Shown piece by piece: positions 35,054-46,236 of a stretch of 64,000 bases of DNA. The notes under the pieces are model-generated. The model saw nothing but the letters and a program-made list of their open reading frames with translations. It ran no database searches and was not told the origin of the DNA. This stretch comes from Gentiana macrophylla. Taxonomy: Eukaryota; Streptophyta; Magnoliopsida; Gentianales; Gentianaceae. The position numbers and the translations under genes are program-made. The stretch spans positions 65,449,383-65,513,382 of the forward strand of contig CM047805.1 of NCBI GenBank assembly GCA_026214975.1, given 5' to 3'. Every line of letters begins with the position of its first letter. Position 1 is the first letter of the stretch.

Positions 35054-36257
35054 TGTGCCTTGTCCATGATGGACTTTGTCACTTGTTCCCTAAGGATTCA
35101 ATTTATCTGTGTTTATCTCATTGTTTTTAGGAGATAATCACGGTATTTAAATGTAGGATCAGAGACTTTATGGATTAGGAAACTTTCCAAATTAATCTTG
35201 TAAATATATGCACATGGACTAAATGGAGGGGGTAGCTTTGGCGGACCTGCGTCGATCCCCCAAGGTCGTTATGACTTGAACTGCGATGGCCTTGCTCCAT
35301 TGCGCCCTGACTGACCTGTGGTTGACTGAGAAGCGAGCTAGGCCGATCTCCCACCCGGGGTTCATATCTGCCATAAGGCTTAAAGTGGGGCTCCGGGCCT
35401 TTAATGTTATAGCTTCATTAAATGTTTAGTAAATATGAGGATGACACATGGCGAGGTGCAGTCCGACCTAAGTCATAAGCCCCCCAGATCTAGCTGAGTG
35501 TTGTAGGTCACCTCAGATCAGTCAATGGTGTATCTCAGCCCGGTCATCTAGACTTGTAGATTTTTAAGGACATGTTCCTGCCCAGTGGCAAGAGCCCGTT
35601 ATGATTTGTCATAACTGTCCTAGGATTCGAGGCATTGGTGCCCACGTCACTTGAAGTGGGAAAGTTTCTTGAGGACGCATTCGGGGTTTATAATCCCCGT
35701 CATACCAACCGTCCTATTAGTTATTATTGCTTTAACCAAAGGATCTGACGCTATTTGATGAGTCCTCTTCACTTCCTCCTCAAATTTTGCTTTCTTACGA
35801 GTAAGCTTCTGTCCCTCTTTTTGATTTTTCATGCTGACTTGTTGATGTGGGCCTCGACCCCTTCAAGTGCTTCCATAGAAGAACTCTTTTCATCTGAATC
35901 TGAGCCCGAAGTAGAATGACCTAGGACTAACCTATTTGAAATAGATCCTGAGTTTCGAAAGGTGATAAGCGACGTGGTGTTTGAAGAGACAACTTGGGTA
36001 GCCATGGAGCGTCCTCTGTTCTTGCTCAGTGACGTTTGACTCTTTCTTTAGACATAAAATCCAGAAAGCTACTCAAGCCGTCATGGTAGCCATGGAGTGT
36101 CCTCTCTTCTTGCTCAGTGTCGCGTAGACAATGTCTGCCGTGAATACGGAATAGACTAGGAGTCTTTCGCCCCAATGCATCCTGTATCGGAGCCTTCTTG
36201 AAACTTACTTTCGAGAGACTTTTCATCTTCCTTTTTTTAAAAAAAAATTTAAAAAAA
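35054..36257. other. Unassigned stretch between the chromovirus and Copia F
   Basis: I recognise no LTR, primer site or conserved protein here. Part 35220-35620 is GC-richer than its surroundings. A short minus-strand frame (35647-35832) is Lys-rich without a known motif. A near-duplicate of about 35 bp occurs at about 35998 and 36086 (GTAGCCATGGAG... CTTGCTCAGTG), an offset of 88 bp. It may be the leader of Copia F or remains of an older insertion. Confidence 0.4.
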
Positions 36258-36900
36258 ATGGCAGAACTCACTGATGAATCTAGAGCTACCTCTAGATCAA
36301 AGTCTTCCATTTCTTCCATAGCTGGAAATGATAATCACAACCTCCAAATTACTACCATGAGATTGAACGAATCCAACTATATACAGTGGAATTAATCAGT
36401 CAAAATGTACGTAACTAGAAGGAGGAAACTTGGTTATCTAACTGGTTCCATTAAAGAACCTGCTGTTGAAGATGAAGAAGCACATGAGACCTGGGAAGTT
36501 GATAATGTTATGATTATGACATGGCTAATCAACTACATGGAACAGGAGATTGGGCAGACTAGTCTCTTCTTCAATACTGCCAAGGAGATATGGGACAATG
36601 TTGCTAACTCCTACTCTGACAAAGGAAACTACGCTCAGGATTTTGGTGTTAAAACAAAACTGAAGGATCTGAAGCAATGATCACTGAATGTCACAAGGTA
36701 CTTCAATTCTCTGAAGATACGTTGGCAGAAATATGATCTATTGTCTGCAAATATCTAGGAATGCACCACTGATGAAAGGTACTTCCAGCAAATCATTGAG
36801 AGAGAAAGGGTATTCGAATTCTTGAGTTGTTTAAACCCCACTTATGAGCAGCAAAGGAAAGGATACTAGCCCAAGTTCCCTTACCTACAATCCTAGAGGC
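36258..36900 (+). pseudogene. Gag N-terminal part of Copia F
   Basis: I chose ATG 36258 (MAELTDESRA) over the one at 36198, because the earlier ATG adds a hydrophobic, poly-Lys stretch from an A/T run. The Copia gag domain is clear: LNESNYIQWN, a stop at 36394, then KLGYLTGSI, MTWLINYMEQEIGQT, TAKEIWDNVANSYSD. A second stop at 36678 follows, then VTRYFNSLKIRWQKYD. At least three nonsense or frameshift changes are visible. Confidence 0.88.
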
Positions 36901-36940
36901 TTTTGGATCTATTAGGAAAGAGGAAAGTAGGAGGGAGACT

Positions 36941-37720
36941 ATGGGTGGATCAGGGCACACTACAAGCACCATTAATCAATCTCAACTATCTGCTCTGATT
37001 ACCCAGAATGCTTATGCTGGTAATAATCAGAGAGAATATCAGAAGAAAAATGAACAAAAGAATCAACTTTTTTGTGATCATTGCAAGAGGAAAGGACATC
37101 TGAAAGAGAGCTGCTGGATCCTCCATGGAAAACCAGCTGGTGGCAACAACAAAGGGCAAAATCAAAGGAAAACCAACCAATGGGGAGAGCAGAAACATGA
37201 AGACTCTGCAAACTCTGTGGAAACAACAATGCCCTTCACCAAAGATCAATTGGAAATGCTGAAACAACTTCTCTCTACTGACAAGAACATCCCTACTCAG
37301 ACCTCTGCATCTGCTTCACAAGAAGGTAACCTCTCATGGATTGTTGACTCTGGGGCTTCAAGTCACATGACAGGTAACTTTAAACTTTTTTCCACTTAAT
37401 TTCCTTCACCCGGGCAACATAAGGTACAAATAGATGATGGCTCACTCTCTACTGTTGCTGGAAAATGAACCATTTTTATATCAAAAGATATTCAACTCAA
37501 CTCTGTACTACATGTTCCTAACTTAGCATGCAATTTATTTTATGTTAGTCAGTTTACTCATGACAATCAGTGTGAGGCGAAATTCTCTCCTTCTCATTGT
37601 ATCTTTCAGGCTCTGGGCTCAGAGATGAAGATTGGCAGTACAAAGAAAGAGGGAGGACTTTACTACCTACAAGAAAATGTTGATGAAGCTCTTAACCTAG
37701 TCAATGTTGATGACAATAAA
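36941..37720 (+). pseudogene. Gag zinc knuckle and protease of Copia F
   Basis: The frame 36941-37399 contains the knuckle CDHCKRKGHLKESC (C-X2-C-X4-H-X4-C) near 37067-37108 and the aspartic protease site SWIVDSGASSHMTG near 37336-37377. A stop at 37400 and one near 37465 interrupt the protease, which continues with NSVLHVPNLACNLFYVSQF and ends in a gag-pre-integrase linker. Confidence 0.9.
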
Positions 37721-39084
37721 AAGATCTAGTTATTGCATTGTAGACTAGGGCACCCCAGTTTCTTTTATTTCAACAAATTGTTCCCTATGTTATTTTTGTA
37801 TAAGAAACCTTCTGATTTTCAATGTCAGACCTGTGTTCTTGCTAAACAAACTAGAAGTGTGTTTAAGGCCAAGCCTTATAAATCTACATCTCCTTTTACA
37901 CTTATTCACAGTGATGTATGGGGTCCATCTAGAATACCAAAAATAACTTGCAATAGATGGTTTGTGACATTCATAGATGACCATACAAGACTTTGTTGGG
38001 TCTACTTGCTGATGTCAGTTCTGTATTTAAAAACTTTCATCAAATGATTAAGACTCAATTTCAGACATCAATAAAGATAATTAGGACTGATAATGGCACA
38101 TAATATTTTACCTCTACCTTAGGTCCCTATCTTAATGATGAAGGGATCATCCATCAATCTTCTTGCCCTAATACCTCTCAACAAAATGGTATTGTTGAGA
38201 GAAAAAACAGGCATCTGTTAGAAGTTGCTAGGGCTCTGATGTTTACCTCATCTATGCCTAATTATTTCTGGGGAGAAGCTGTTTTAACTACTGCATTTCT
38301 GATTAATAGGATGCCTTCAAGAGTCTTACAGTTTCAAACTCCTATCAATGTGTTTGCTAAACGCTATCCCACAATCAAACTGATAAGTGAAATACCCTTG
38401 AAAATCTTTGGCTGTACTTCATTTGTCCATATCCATGATCACTTAAGACATAAACTTGAACCTAAGGCTACTAAAACTATTTTTGTAGGATATTCTTCCA
38501 CTCAAAAGGGCTATAAATGTTATGATCCTTTAAATAAAAGAATGTATATATCATTTGATGTGACTTTCTTTGAAAATGCTCCATATTATTCTAAAGGATC
38601 TATTTCAAGTATTGATCTTGAGGATTTTAGTGGTGACACCCCTCTTCCAAGAATTCTAGAAACTTCAAATGTGAAAAACAGTGCTTATTTGCAAAACAAA
38701 ACCCAACGCAACACTGAAGGGGAGAAGGAAATCATCATTTACACCAGGAAGAAGGGAGACAAGACACCTAGAACAATGAAGTTCACTACCCTTGTTCCAG
38801 TGTCTGGAAATATGCACTCTCCTCACAACCCTGCTGAGGACAACCCGGCTGAGGATAACCTTGCTGATGACCACCCTGCGGAGGACCACCCTGCTGAGGA
38901 TAACCCTGTTGGGGACAACCCTGTTGAGGACAACCCTATAGAGGACAACCCTACTGATAGAACAAATGGAGGTGAAACTGATAACTACACTGGTACCAAC
39001 CCTCAAATAGGTATTATCAATCCTGACCCAAGGCCTATAGCTCAAAGAAAAGGTACTAGACTCTGTACTCAACATCCTATTTAG
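37720..39084 (+). pseudogene. Integrase and linker of Copia F
   Basis: The zinc-finger end (LHCRLGHPSF...CQTCVLAKQ) lies at 37733-37860. The core follows with D in HSDVWGP, D in RTDNGT (followed by a stop) and E in NGIVERKNRHL. The frame is lost near 38045 and recovered by 38180. The C-terminal frame 38239-39084 has WGEAVLTTAFLINRMPSRVL and the GCTSFVHI / KCYDPLNKRMYIS blocks typical of Copia, then a linker with a 15-bp tandem repeat and a stop at 39082. Confidence 0.9.
38817..38957 (+). repeat. 15-bp coding minisatellite in the Copia F linker
   Basis: Nine or so copies of a unit like GAGGACAACCCTGCT encode a five-residue repeat (E-D-N/H-P-A/V/I) between integrase and RT. Units differ by single bases, often at third positions. 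The length is a multiple of three, so the frame is kept through copy-number change. Confidence 0.9.
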
Positions 39085-39119
39085 AGGTTTGTGTCCTATG
39101 GATCTGTGTCTGATCAATT

Positions 39120-39552
39120 TAAGGCTTTTGTTACAAATCTTGATAATGTTAAAATTCTAAAAAAAATATCCATGAAGCCAAGGATTATCCTAACTGGAAA
39201 TCTGCTGTTATGACTGAGATTAATGCCTTGCAATCTAACAAGACTTGGATTCATGTCATTAAACCACAAAACAGTAGACCAGTTGGGTGTAAATGGGTCT
39301 TTAACATCAAACAAAACCCTGATGGCACTATTGAAAGGTACAAAGCCCATTCAGTTGCCAAAGGGTTCTCTCAAACTTATGGGGTTAACTATCATGAGAC
39401 TTTTGCTCTTGTGGAAAAACTCAATACTGTCAGAATATTAATATCTCTTGCTGCTATTAAAGAATGGCCTCTACATCAACATGATGTCAAGAATTCATTC
39501 CTTAATGGTGATCTAATAGAGGATGTTTACATGTACCCCCCTCCTGGTTTTA
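39120..39552 (+). pseudogene. RT N-terminal part of Copia F, cut by element E
   Basis: It contains NKTWIHVIKP, GCKWVFNIKQNPDGTIERYKA, AKGFSQTYGVNYHETFALV, then EWPLHQHDVKNSFLNGDL and VYMYPPPGFK. The next bases already belong to E's LTR. The catalytic YVDD box is not in the window. A stop near 39082 and a frame change near 39160 separate it from the integrase. Confidence 0.9.
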
Positions 39553-41255
39553 AGATGACGGTCAAATTATACCAGTAAAAGTCATCAATGTTATCCTTAA
39601 ATCGAGCAAAATAATATATATTTTATATTAAATCACATGTTTACAATGTTTATTTAATGTTATGTGATTTATAGAATATAATTTGGTATTTATCTATTTT
39701 TATTATTTAAATACGATTTACTGTGTGATAATTATTGATTTTGTAGATTATGGTGAATCGGAGGATATCTACAAACGAAGGAAGTAAATCTCAAGATAAA
39801 TCGGAGTGGAATCGGATTGCATTAAAGATAAATATCAAAGTAGCACGAAGAGTGGAGTGTGGAACAAGAAAAGCCAGCGAGCCAATCAGAGGCTGGTGAG
39901 CTCGCTGGCAGCGAGGTAAGAGCTCGCTGGGGGCGAGTTCAGCGAAAGTCAACAGATCGGTTCGGAGTTATCTCGACGCGTTTTAGACTCCTTTAGGGTT
40001 TAGGAAACGTAAATTAGGTCGGCTGGAGTTTATCCTAAGTCGATTTTCCAAGCCTATATATACTTATTTCATTGTATCACTTTATATCGGGAATAACACA
40101 ATTCATAACACAAATCCTCAGTTTCTCAGAGCAGTTTTTATACAAATTTCCAGCAGCAATAATGTGATTTATTTGTATTTATTTCTTCTTTGTTTGTTGT
40201 AATTAGATTCCCCCAATTGTTGTTTATCGTTTGAGATTGTTTGTTCTTAGTTAAACGATGTAGATCTAGGATTACGGCGTGAGGCAGTGGGGATTCCTCA
40301 TCCATAAGGATCCACACGCCCACGCCTATGTCTCGTGACCTATGTATGACTTTACTTTGATCAACAATCGTGTTTCTAGTAGATCTATATAATTGCTTTA
40401 TGAATCTCTATTTTATCCGTTACGTATGTAGAAACACTAAGATTTAGGTTTTCGCCGCATCAATCTAGCCACGTCTTTATGGTGTGATTGTCCACCTAGA
40501 ATTTCTTATCTTAGTAGGTATGGCTACGGCTACGTTGCTCGTCTGTTTTAATTAGCGTATGATTAGAAAATACCAATATAGGGCTCCTAGGTCGGCTCAT
40601 GAATTGATCTTCCGGGACTTTCAGCGAGATCTAGATCTGTTCTGTATTAGGGAATTGAGCTCATCTAGTTATACGTAAATCATAGATTAACATGATACCT
40701 AAAATGTTAGTGTTAATGGGACGGAGACTAATGCGATCACCTGGGAAGTATGCCTAACCACAGGAATGTTGCCTAGGTGAGGAAAATGGTTAATAACGGT
40801 ATCCCTAGAATTGTAAGCGTGCAAGTTATATGAGATGGAGACCCAAAAGGTGAAGTCACATAATGTAGCACAGTGATCTAGTGTCCTACCTAGAACTAAG
40901 TCAAGTTTAGGGGATGACTCCCGTAGCCAATATAAAATAGATGCGAATCGGATTAATAGTTGTCGAGTCTAGCTTAGTTATATAGAATCTCTAGATCCAA
41001 ACGATAACATAATAATTGGGGAGGTTAATTACGTTGTTTCCGTCGTGTCCTTTATCTTTCTTGTCTCGTGTTGGTCGTAGACCGCTTTGTGTCCATGACA
41101 TGAATAACTAATTGTTTGTATATAAATGACCCACAATTGGTTCCATGTGGGATCGACCTTGATTCGCTATAGCTATACTACGATGGACCTAGTCCTCTTG
41201 CTAGTATTGGTTTATGGTGATCATGTATTTTATTATCACTTGATCTACGTCATCA
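39553..41255 (+). mobile_element. 5' LTR of element E
   Basis: 1703 bp. A dyad array lies at 39873-39930, a TATA box (CCTATATATACTT) at about 40051-40063. It differs from the 3' LTR by roughly a few percent by eye, so the insertion is not very recent. Confidence 0.9.
39873..39930 (+). promoter_or_regulatory. Dyad pair in the E LTR U3
   Basis: GAGCTCGCTGG occurs at 39898 and 39920, 22 bp apart, with inverted GCCAGCGAGC at 39873 and GGCAGCGAG at 39907. The same pair with the same 22-bp spacing is in the 3' LTR (45316 and 45338). It lies about 120 bp upstream of the TATA box. Confidence 0.65.
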
Positions 41256-44200
41256 AGTTTTTGGCGCCGTTGCCGGGGAACCAACGGTCAATTTTATATA
41301 TAAATAATTTTTTAATCATGTCGAGTTTTCTGTTTTATAGTCTATTTTTATGTTTTTGAGTCCCTCTGGTTGTCTGCTCTGTGTAAAAATTCTAGATTCT
41401 GAAGAATCTGTTTCGCTCCCAGTGATGAGCCAGAGAGTGGCCGCCGGTAAACCGCCTCTATTCGGAATTTCGCGTGTCTGTTTATCTCTGTATGTTTAAT
41501 CCGTAGGTCTGATAGCAGCATGGGAAACCATGTTAAAATCAGTCTACGGTCCATTTTGTTTTTGTCTTTCTTCTGTTTGCAGAAACCAGGGGAAGCAATA
41601 ATCTGAGTCAGTAATTTTTCGTGGGCGCTGAGAAAATAACCCAGAAACATGTGAAGCTACGAATCTACGATGGGAAAAGCAATGGAAGCAACACCTTTAA
41701 AGCACCAAGATGGCTCCGAGAAAATAAATATTAAAAGGTTCGAATTATTCGTGGTACAATGTTGAAGGCAAGGTACTACCTTTTTTGCTTATGTTTTACT
41801 ATCTTTTGGTTTTTTGAACATAAGTTAGTCTTTACATGAAACTGAATGAGAATCTTAGCCCGGAGTGAGGTTTAAGATTAATTTTATTAGTGCCGAAGGT
41901 TCTGCTCCAAATCTGTTTCATCTAGAGGGTGTAGGGAAACATGTAGTAGTTGAAGGAAGCAGTGAATAAAGAGTTCCTCATAGTTATGTTAACCAAGAAG
42001 GACGCTCAATCTCAGTGTCCTACACATATGAATGCTTCTAATCTACTGGCCAGGGGAGCAACGATTTGTGTAGTTTTAAGAATTCGTAATCTAAATAAGA
42101 CGTTGAGTTTTGAGAGAGCATAATGATGCAGACTTAACGAGGAATGGGTATAAAGTAAATCCCTAGGACTGAATCTCCTTAGAATTCATTAGTTCCTAAA
42201 ACGAGAGCCGAGGTAAGAGTTTGTTATAAATGGGATGGATAGATGTCATTTCCTAGGTGTCACAACCAAGGGAAGGGTATTACTCGGCGAAAGTGACGAG
42301 CCCACCTCATATAGTGCTCAATGGGTCAATATCTGGCGATCCAAGAAGGATGACTGACAAGGATAATTTTTGGAAAGTCGAGCTGAGGACTTTAAACACA
42401 GAACTACTTCTAAAACCCTTAGGATTTATTTTTAGGATTTTAGGTTTTGCTTTCTTTGAGTCAAATAAGAGTAACGTGACATATGTTGAGGTTTTTTATT
42501 TGCCATGTTCCGATGGCCATTAGGCTAAGGATGTGCAAATTTTTTTTACTCAATATAGGCCACATGAATTAGAGTTTCATAGGAGAGTCGAGAAATTGCT
42601 AAAGAAAAGGAAATTTAGCAATCAACCTTACGATGGAAGGATTAAGAGAGCTTGAAAATTATTGAAAATGTAACAGAGAATGATTGGTGTGAACAAGAAC
42701 GCTTTTTGGTCAACTTCCAAAACTTTTTAGAATGGCGATCCGAGTGAAAAATCCAAAGTTGTGTGCAATTCATTCTGTAACTACCCTTATCCTTTCCTTT
42801 GTACCTTTTCACCCTTCAACCTTTTCTATTCTCTCAGCAATCTGCCTCACAATTCACATTTCTAACCATTCTTTCATCCCATCTCTTTCTTTCCATCTGT
42901 TTCACTCTCCCACCCAATCTCAATCCTTAAACAATAACCACCCTCACCCAATCCCTTAACCAATTTCAACCCACCCATAATCACAATGTCTTACCATCCT
43001 TCACTATCTTTTTCTAAACCCATCATACTCTCAACTTCCATTTTCTATACAAGATACCCTTTTGTTGCGGAATTTGAACATTGCTAAGTTTTAATGACTA
43101 TCTTTCCTCATTCTGATTTTCATGATCCTAGCTGGGGTACGTGTAGCTCTGACCCTAGCTAGATTTTAAAATTTTTTGGTTCCATCAAAATACAACTTAT
43201 CTTTCTACCGGAAGTTTTAAATTTCACAATTTTATGCCTATTCCGGCATTTCTAGATGATGAATGTTGTTCTATACTATCCCACCGATCCGACCTCGTTG
43301 ATGACGTTGAGAACTTCTATGTGCTGAATTGGGTGATTAGTAATTTTGCACCGCAGTTACATCTCCCTAAGTTGTTATTCTCCCATTCCAATGAGGAGAT
43401 TCTGCCCTGAGTATCTGTTCCTATCTTTTGCCAATAGGTCCCATCCAGTCTGTTATCCCTTACCAAGTTTCTCTTAACACTGGTTTGAATACCTTGTAGA
43501 TCCGGTCCACCTCGTGTTTTTCCACATTGGGTAATGCTTTTTGCTCTTCGTCTTCTCCACCTAGTTTCAATAATATTTTTGTGGTAGAGGATATCGATAA
43601 AGAGTATCATCTTTAGTTGCTTGTTTATTTTTCTTTCATCTCGCCCTGTTCTGTGTTTCAGTTCGATAAAGAAAATGCGGGTTGTTCCTTGCTAGCTGCC
43701 ATGTGAGTTTTGTAGTTTTTAACCCTTTGGTTTTACTTATCATTGGTTGTATGAAATAAAGTGGCTTAATTTGTTTTTGAATATTTTACATCTAATTACT
43801 GCCACATTATTTTATAATTTCCATTGACATGTTATTAACAGTTTCGTGGAGTTTCTGTTTGGTTTGCTTAAACAGGTTTTCATTTGCTTCTCCCCGACGT
43901 GCTTGGATTACTCCGATGTTCTGCATCTACTTGAGAGCCGTTTCCAGAGCTATGTCTTTTTCTTAAATTCTCATTTTTCTTTGTCATTGGGGACAATGCC
44001 ATGTTTAAGTGGGGGGTAGGAGACTTAGCAATGATGTGTTATAATTGAAAATTGAATGAAACGTTGAAAATTTGAAAAATTGAACAAATTAATTATCTCG
44101 TACCCTTAGAATTGTGAGTTCTAAAACATGGAATTGATAGGAAAGGAACCAAGTTTCATGAGTACGTGATCATTTTATACTTATGTGAATGAAAATTTAA

Positions 44201-44970
44201 GGATATTCATGCCGACTGTTGCAAGTAGTTATTTATTATTCGATTACTCAATCTTTGAATCGACGGTTACCGCACGAATTATAATAACTGAAGAAATTAT
44301 GTGTACATTGCGTAGATGATTGGTTATGTGAACTTAGTGTCGATATTTATCTGCTGATGTATTCCTATCTTCTAGCCATCAAAGCGGAGTAATAAGCTTG
44401 AGAATTATCTGTGTTTTAACAATGCGTTAAACACTGGGCTTGTAGTAACATTACCAAAGTAGCCCCGAGCTTGTCGTAATATTCAACGCTATTGACTAAT
44501 CCGTGAAAGGGGGATTCTTGAAATGCATAATTTACTTTTAAAGAAAGTTTCTTTCTTGAGAGGTGTTAATGCTTGAAATTATGAAAATGCGAAGAAATTC
44601 TACTTTTTTAAGAGGCTTTGAGTATTTCTCACTCTCCGAGTCCAAAAACCTTTAGCATAACGCTCTTTCTTATTGCGCCATGTCTTCACCCATTGCGAGG
44701 CTTAAGAAGTGGGAATGCTAATGTTGGTAGGTTAAGACTGCGAAGTTAGCATAAACTCTAATCTCGCCACGTTTATATAAGACTGAATGCACATGCACAC
44801 ATCACTTCGATTCATAGCGAGTAGTGAATAATAGATACCTTATGACCATGAATGGTATGAGTTGACTCGAGTTTCTTGTGTAAGTATTATTTGACCATGG
44901 AAAATGTTTTCTTGGGGAATGACTTATCGATGCTTTGTTCGGGACGATCAAAGTCTAAGTGGGGGGTAGT
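41256..44970 (+). mobile_element. Interior of LARD E, with primer site and two polypurine tracts
   Basis: TGGCGCCGTTGCCGGGGA at 41262-41279 is the tRNA-Asp primer site. About 2.7 kb follow with no recognised protein; the open frames (for example 42732-42959) are short and compositionally biased. Two nearly identical purine-rich blocks end it: TTAAGTGGGGGGTAGG at 44005-44020 and TAAGTGGGGGGTAGT at 44956-44970. Only the second abuts the LTR. Confidence 0.8.
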
Positions 44971-46236
44971 TGATGACGGTCAAATTATACCCGTAAAAGT
45001 CATCAACGTTATCCTTAAATCGAGCATAATAATATATATTTTATATTAAATCACATGTTTATAATGTTTATTTAATGTTATGTGATTCATAGAATATAAT
45101 TTGGTACTTATCTATTTTTATTATTTAAATACGATTTACTGTGTGATAATTATTGATTTTGTAGATTACGGTGAATCGGAGGATATCTACCAACGATGGA
45201 ACTAAATCTCAAGATAAATCGGAGCAGAATCGGATTGCATTAAAGATAAATATCGAAGTAGCACGAAGAGTGGAGTGTGGAACAAGAAAAGCCAGCGAGC
45301 CAATCAGAGGCTGCTGAGCTCGCTGGCAGCGAGTTAGGAGCTCGCTGGGGGCGAGTTCAACGAAAGTCTATAGATCGGTTCGGAGTTATCTCGACGCGTT
45401 TTAGACTCCTTTAGGGTTTAAGAAACGTAAATTAGGTCGGCTGGAGTTTATCCTAAGTCGATTTTCAAAGCCTATATATACTTATTTCATTGTATCACTT
45501 TATATCGGGAATGACACAATTCATAACACAAATCCTCAGTTTCTCAGAGCAGTTTTTATACAAATTTCTAGCAGCAATAATGTGAGATATTTGTATTTAT
45601 TTCTTCTTTGTTTGTTGTAATTGGAATCCCCCCAATTGTTGTTTATCGTTTGAGATTGTTTGTTCTTAGTTAAACCATGTAGATCTAGGATTACGACGTG
45701 AGGCAGTAGGGATTCCTCGTCCATAAGGATCCACACGCCCATGCCTATGTCTCGTGACCTATGTATGACTTTACTTTGATCAACAACCGTGTTTCTAGTA
45801 GATATATATAATTGCTTTATGAATCTCTATTTTATCCGTTACGTATGTAGAAACGCTAATATTTAGGTTTTCACCGCGTCAATCTAGCCACGTCTTTATG
45901 GTGTGATTGTCCACCTAGAATTTCTTATCTTAGTAGGTATGGCTACGACTACGTTGCTCGTCTGTTTTAATTAGCGTATGATTAGAAAATACCAATATAG
46001 GGCTCCTAGGTCGTCTCATGAATTGATCTTCCGGGACTTTCAGCGAGATCTAGATATGTTCTGTATTAGGGAATTGAGCTCATCTAGTTATACGTAAATC
46101 GTAGATTAACATAATACCTAAAAAGTTAGTGTTAATGGGATGGAGACTGATGCAATTGCCTGAGAAGTACGCCTAACTACATGAATGTTTCCTAGGTGAG
46201 GAATACGGTTAATATCAGCATCCCTAGTATTGTAAG
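44971..46236 (+). mobile_element. 3' LTR of element E, interrupted by G
   Basis: Matches 39553 to about 40818 of the 5' LTR, then stops at GTAAG where G begins. The remainder should resume beyond the right end of G, outside the window. Dyad units at 45316 and 45338 and the TATA box are kept. Confidence 0.9.

Larger units (their letters stand above)
36258..39552 (+). mobile_element. Element F, Copia retrotransposon, 5' LTR not found, RT truncated by element E
   Basis: Gag, zinc knuckle, protease, integrase and the beginning of RT occur in Copia order (integrase before RT). Stops and frameshifts are frequent. The end at 39552 is the start of E's LTR, inside the RT. The rest of the RT and RNase H would lie beyond E and G, outside the window, if they survive. 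No LTR or primer site was found upstream. Confidence 0.9.
39553..46236 (+). mobile_element. Element E, non-coding LTR element (LARD) with tRNA-Asp primer site
   Basis: It consists of a 5' LTR (39553-41255), primer site (41262-41279), 3.7 kb interior without recognisable gag or pol (41256-44970) and a 3' LTR (44971-46236, interrupted by G). The LTR begins TGATGACG and ends CGTCATCA, an 8-bp terminal inverted repeat; the first base of the 5' copy reads A. The primer type and the 'ggggacaatgcc...taagtggggggta' 3' block are typical of Tat/Athila-type Ty3 elements. It interrupts Copia F. Confidence 0.88.

Noticed and set aside
36198..36257. Upstream ATG for Copia F gag
   Set aside because: The extra residues come from a T/A homopolymer region and look like no gag; the ATG at 36258 fits the family.
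38665..39117. 150-codon minus-strand frame with repeated VVLSRV-type units
   Set aside because: It is the antisense shadow of the 15-bp repeat in the Copia F linker.
42732..42959. 75-codon frame in LARD E as a gene
   Set aside because: It has skewed Ser/His/Pro/Leu composition from a pyrimidine-rich stretch, with no domain and no related copy in frame.
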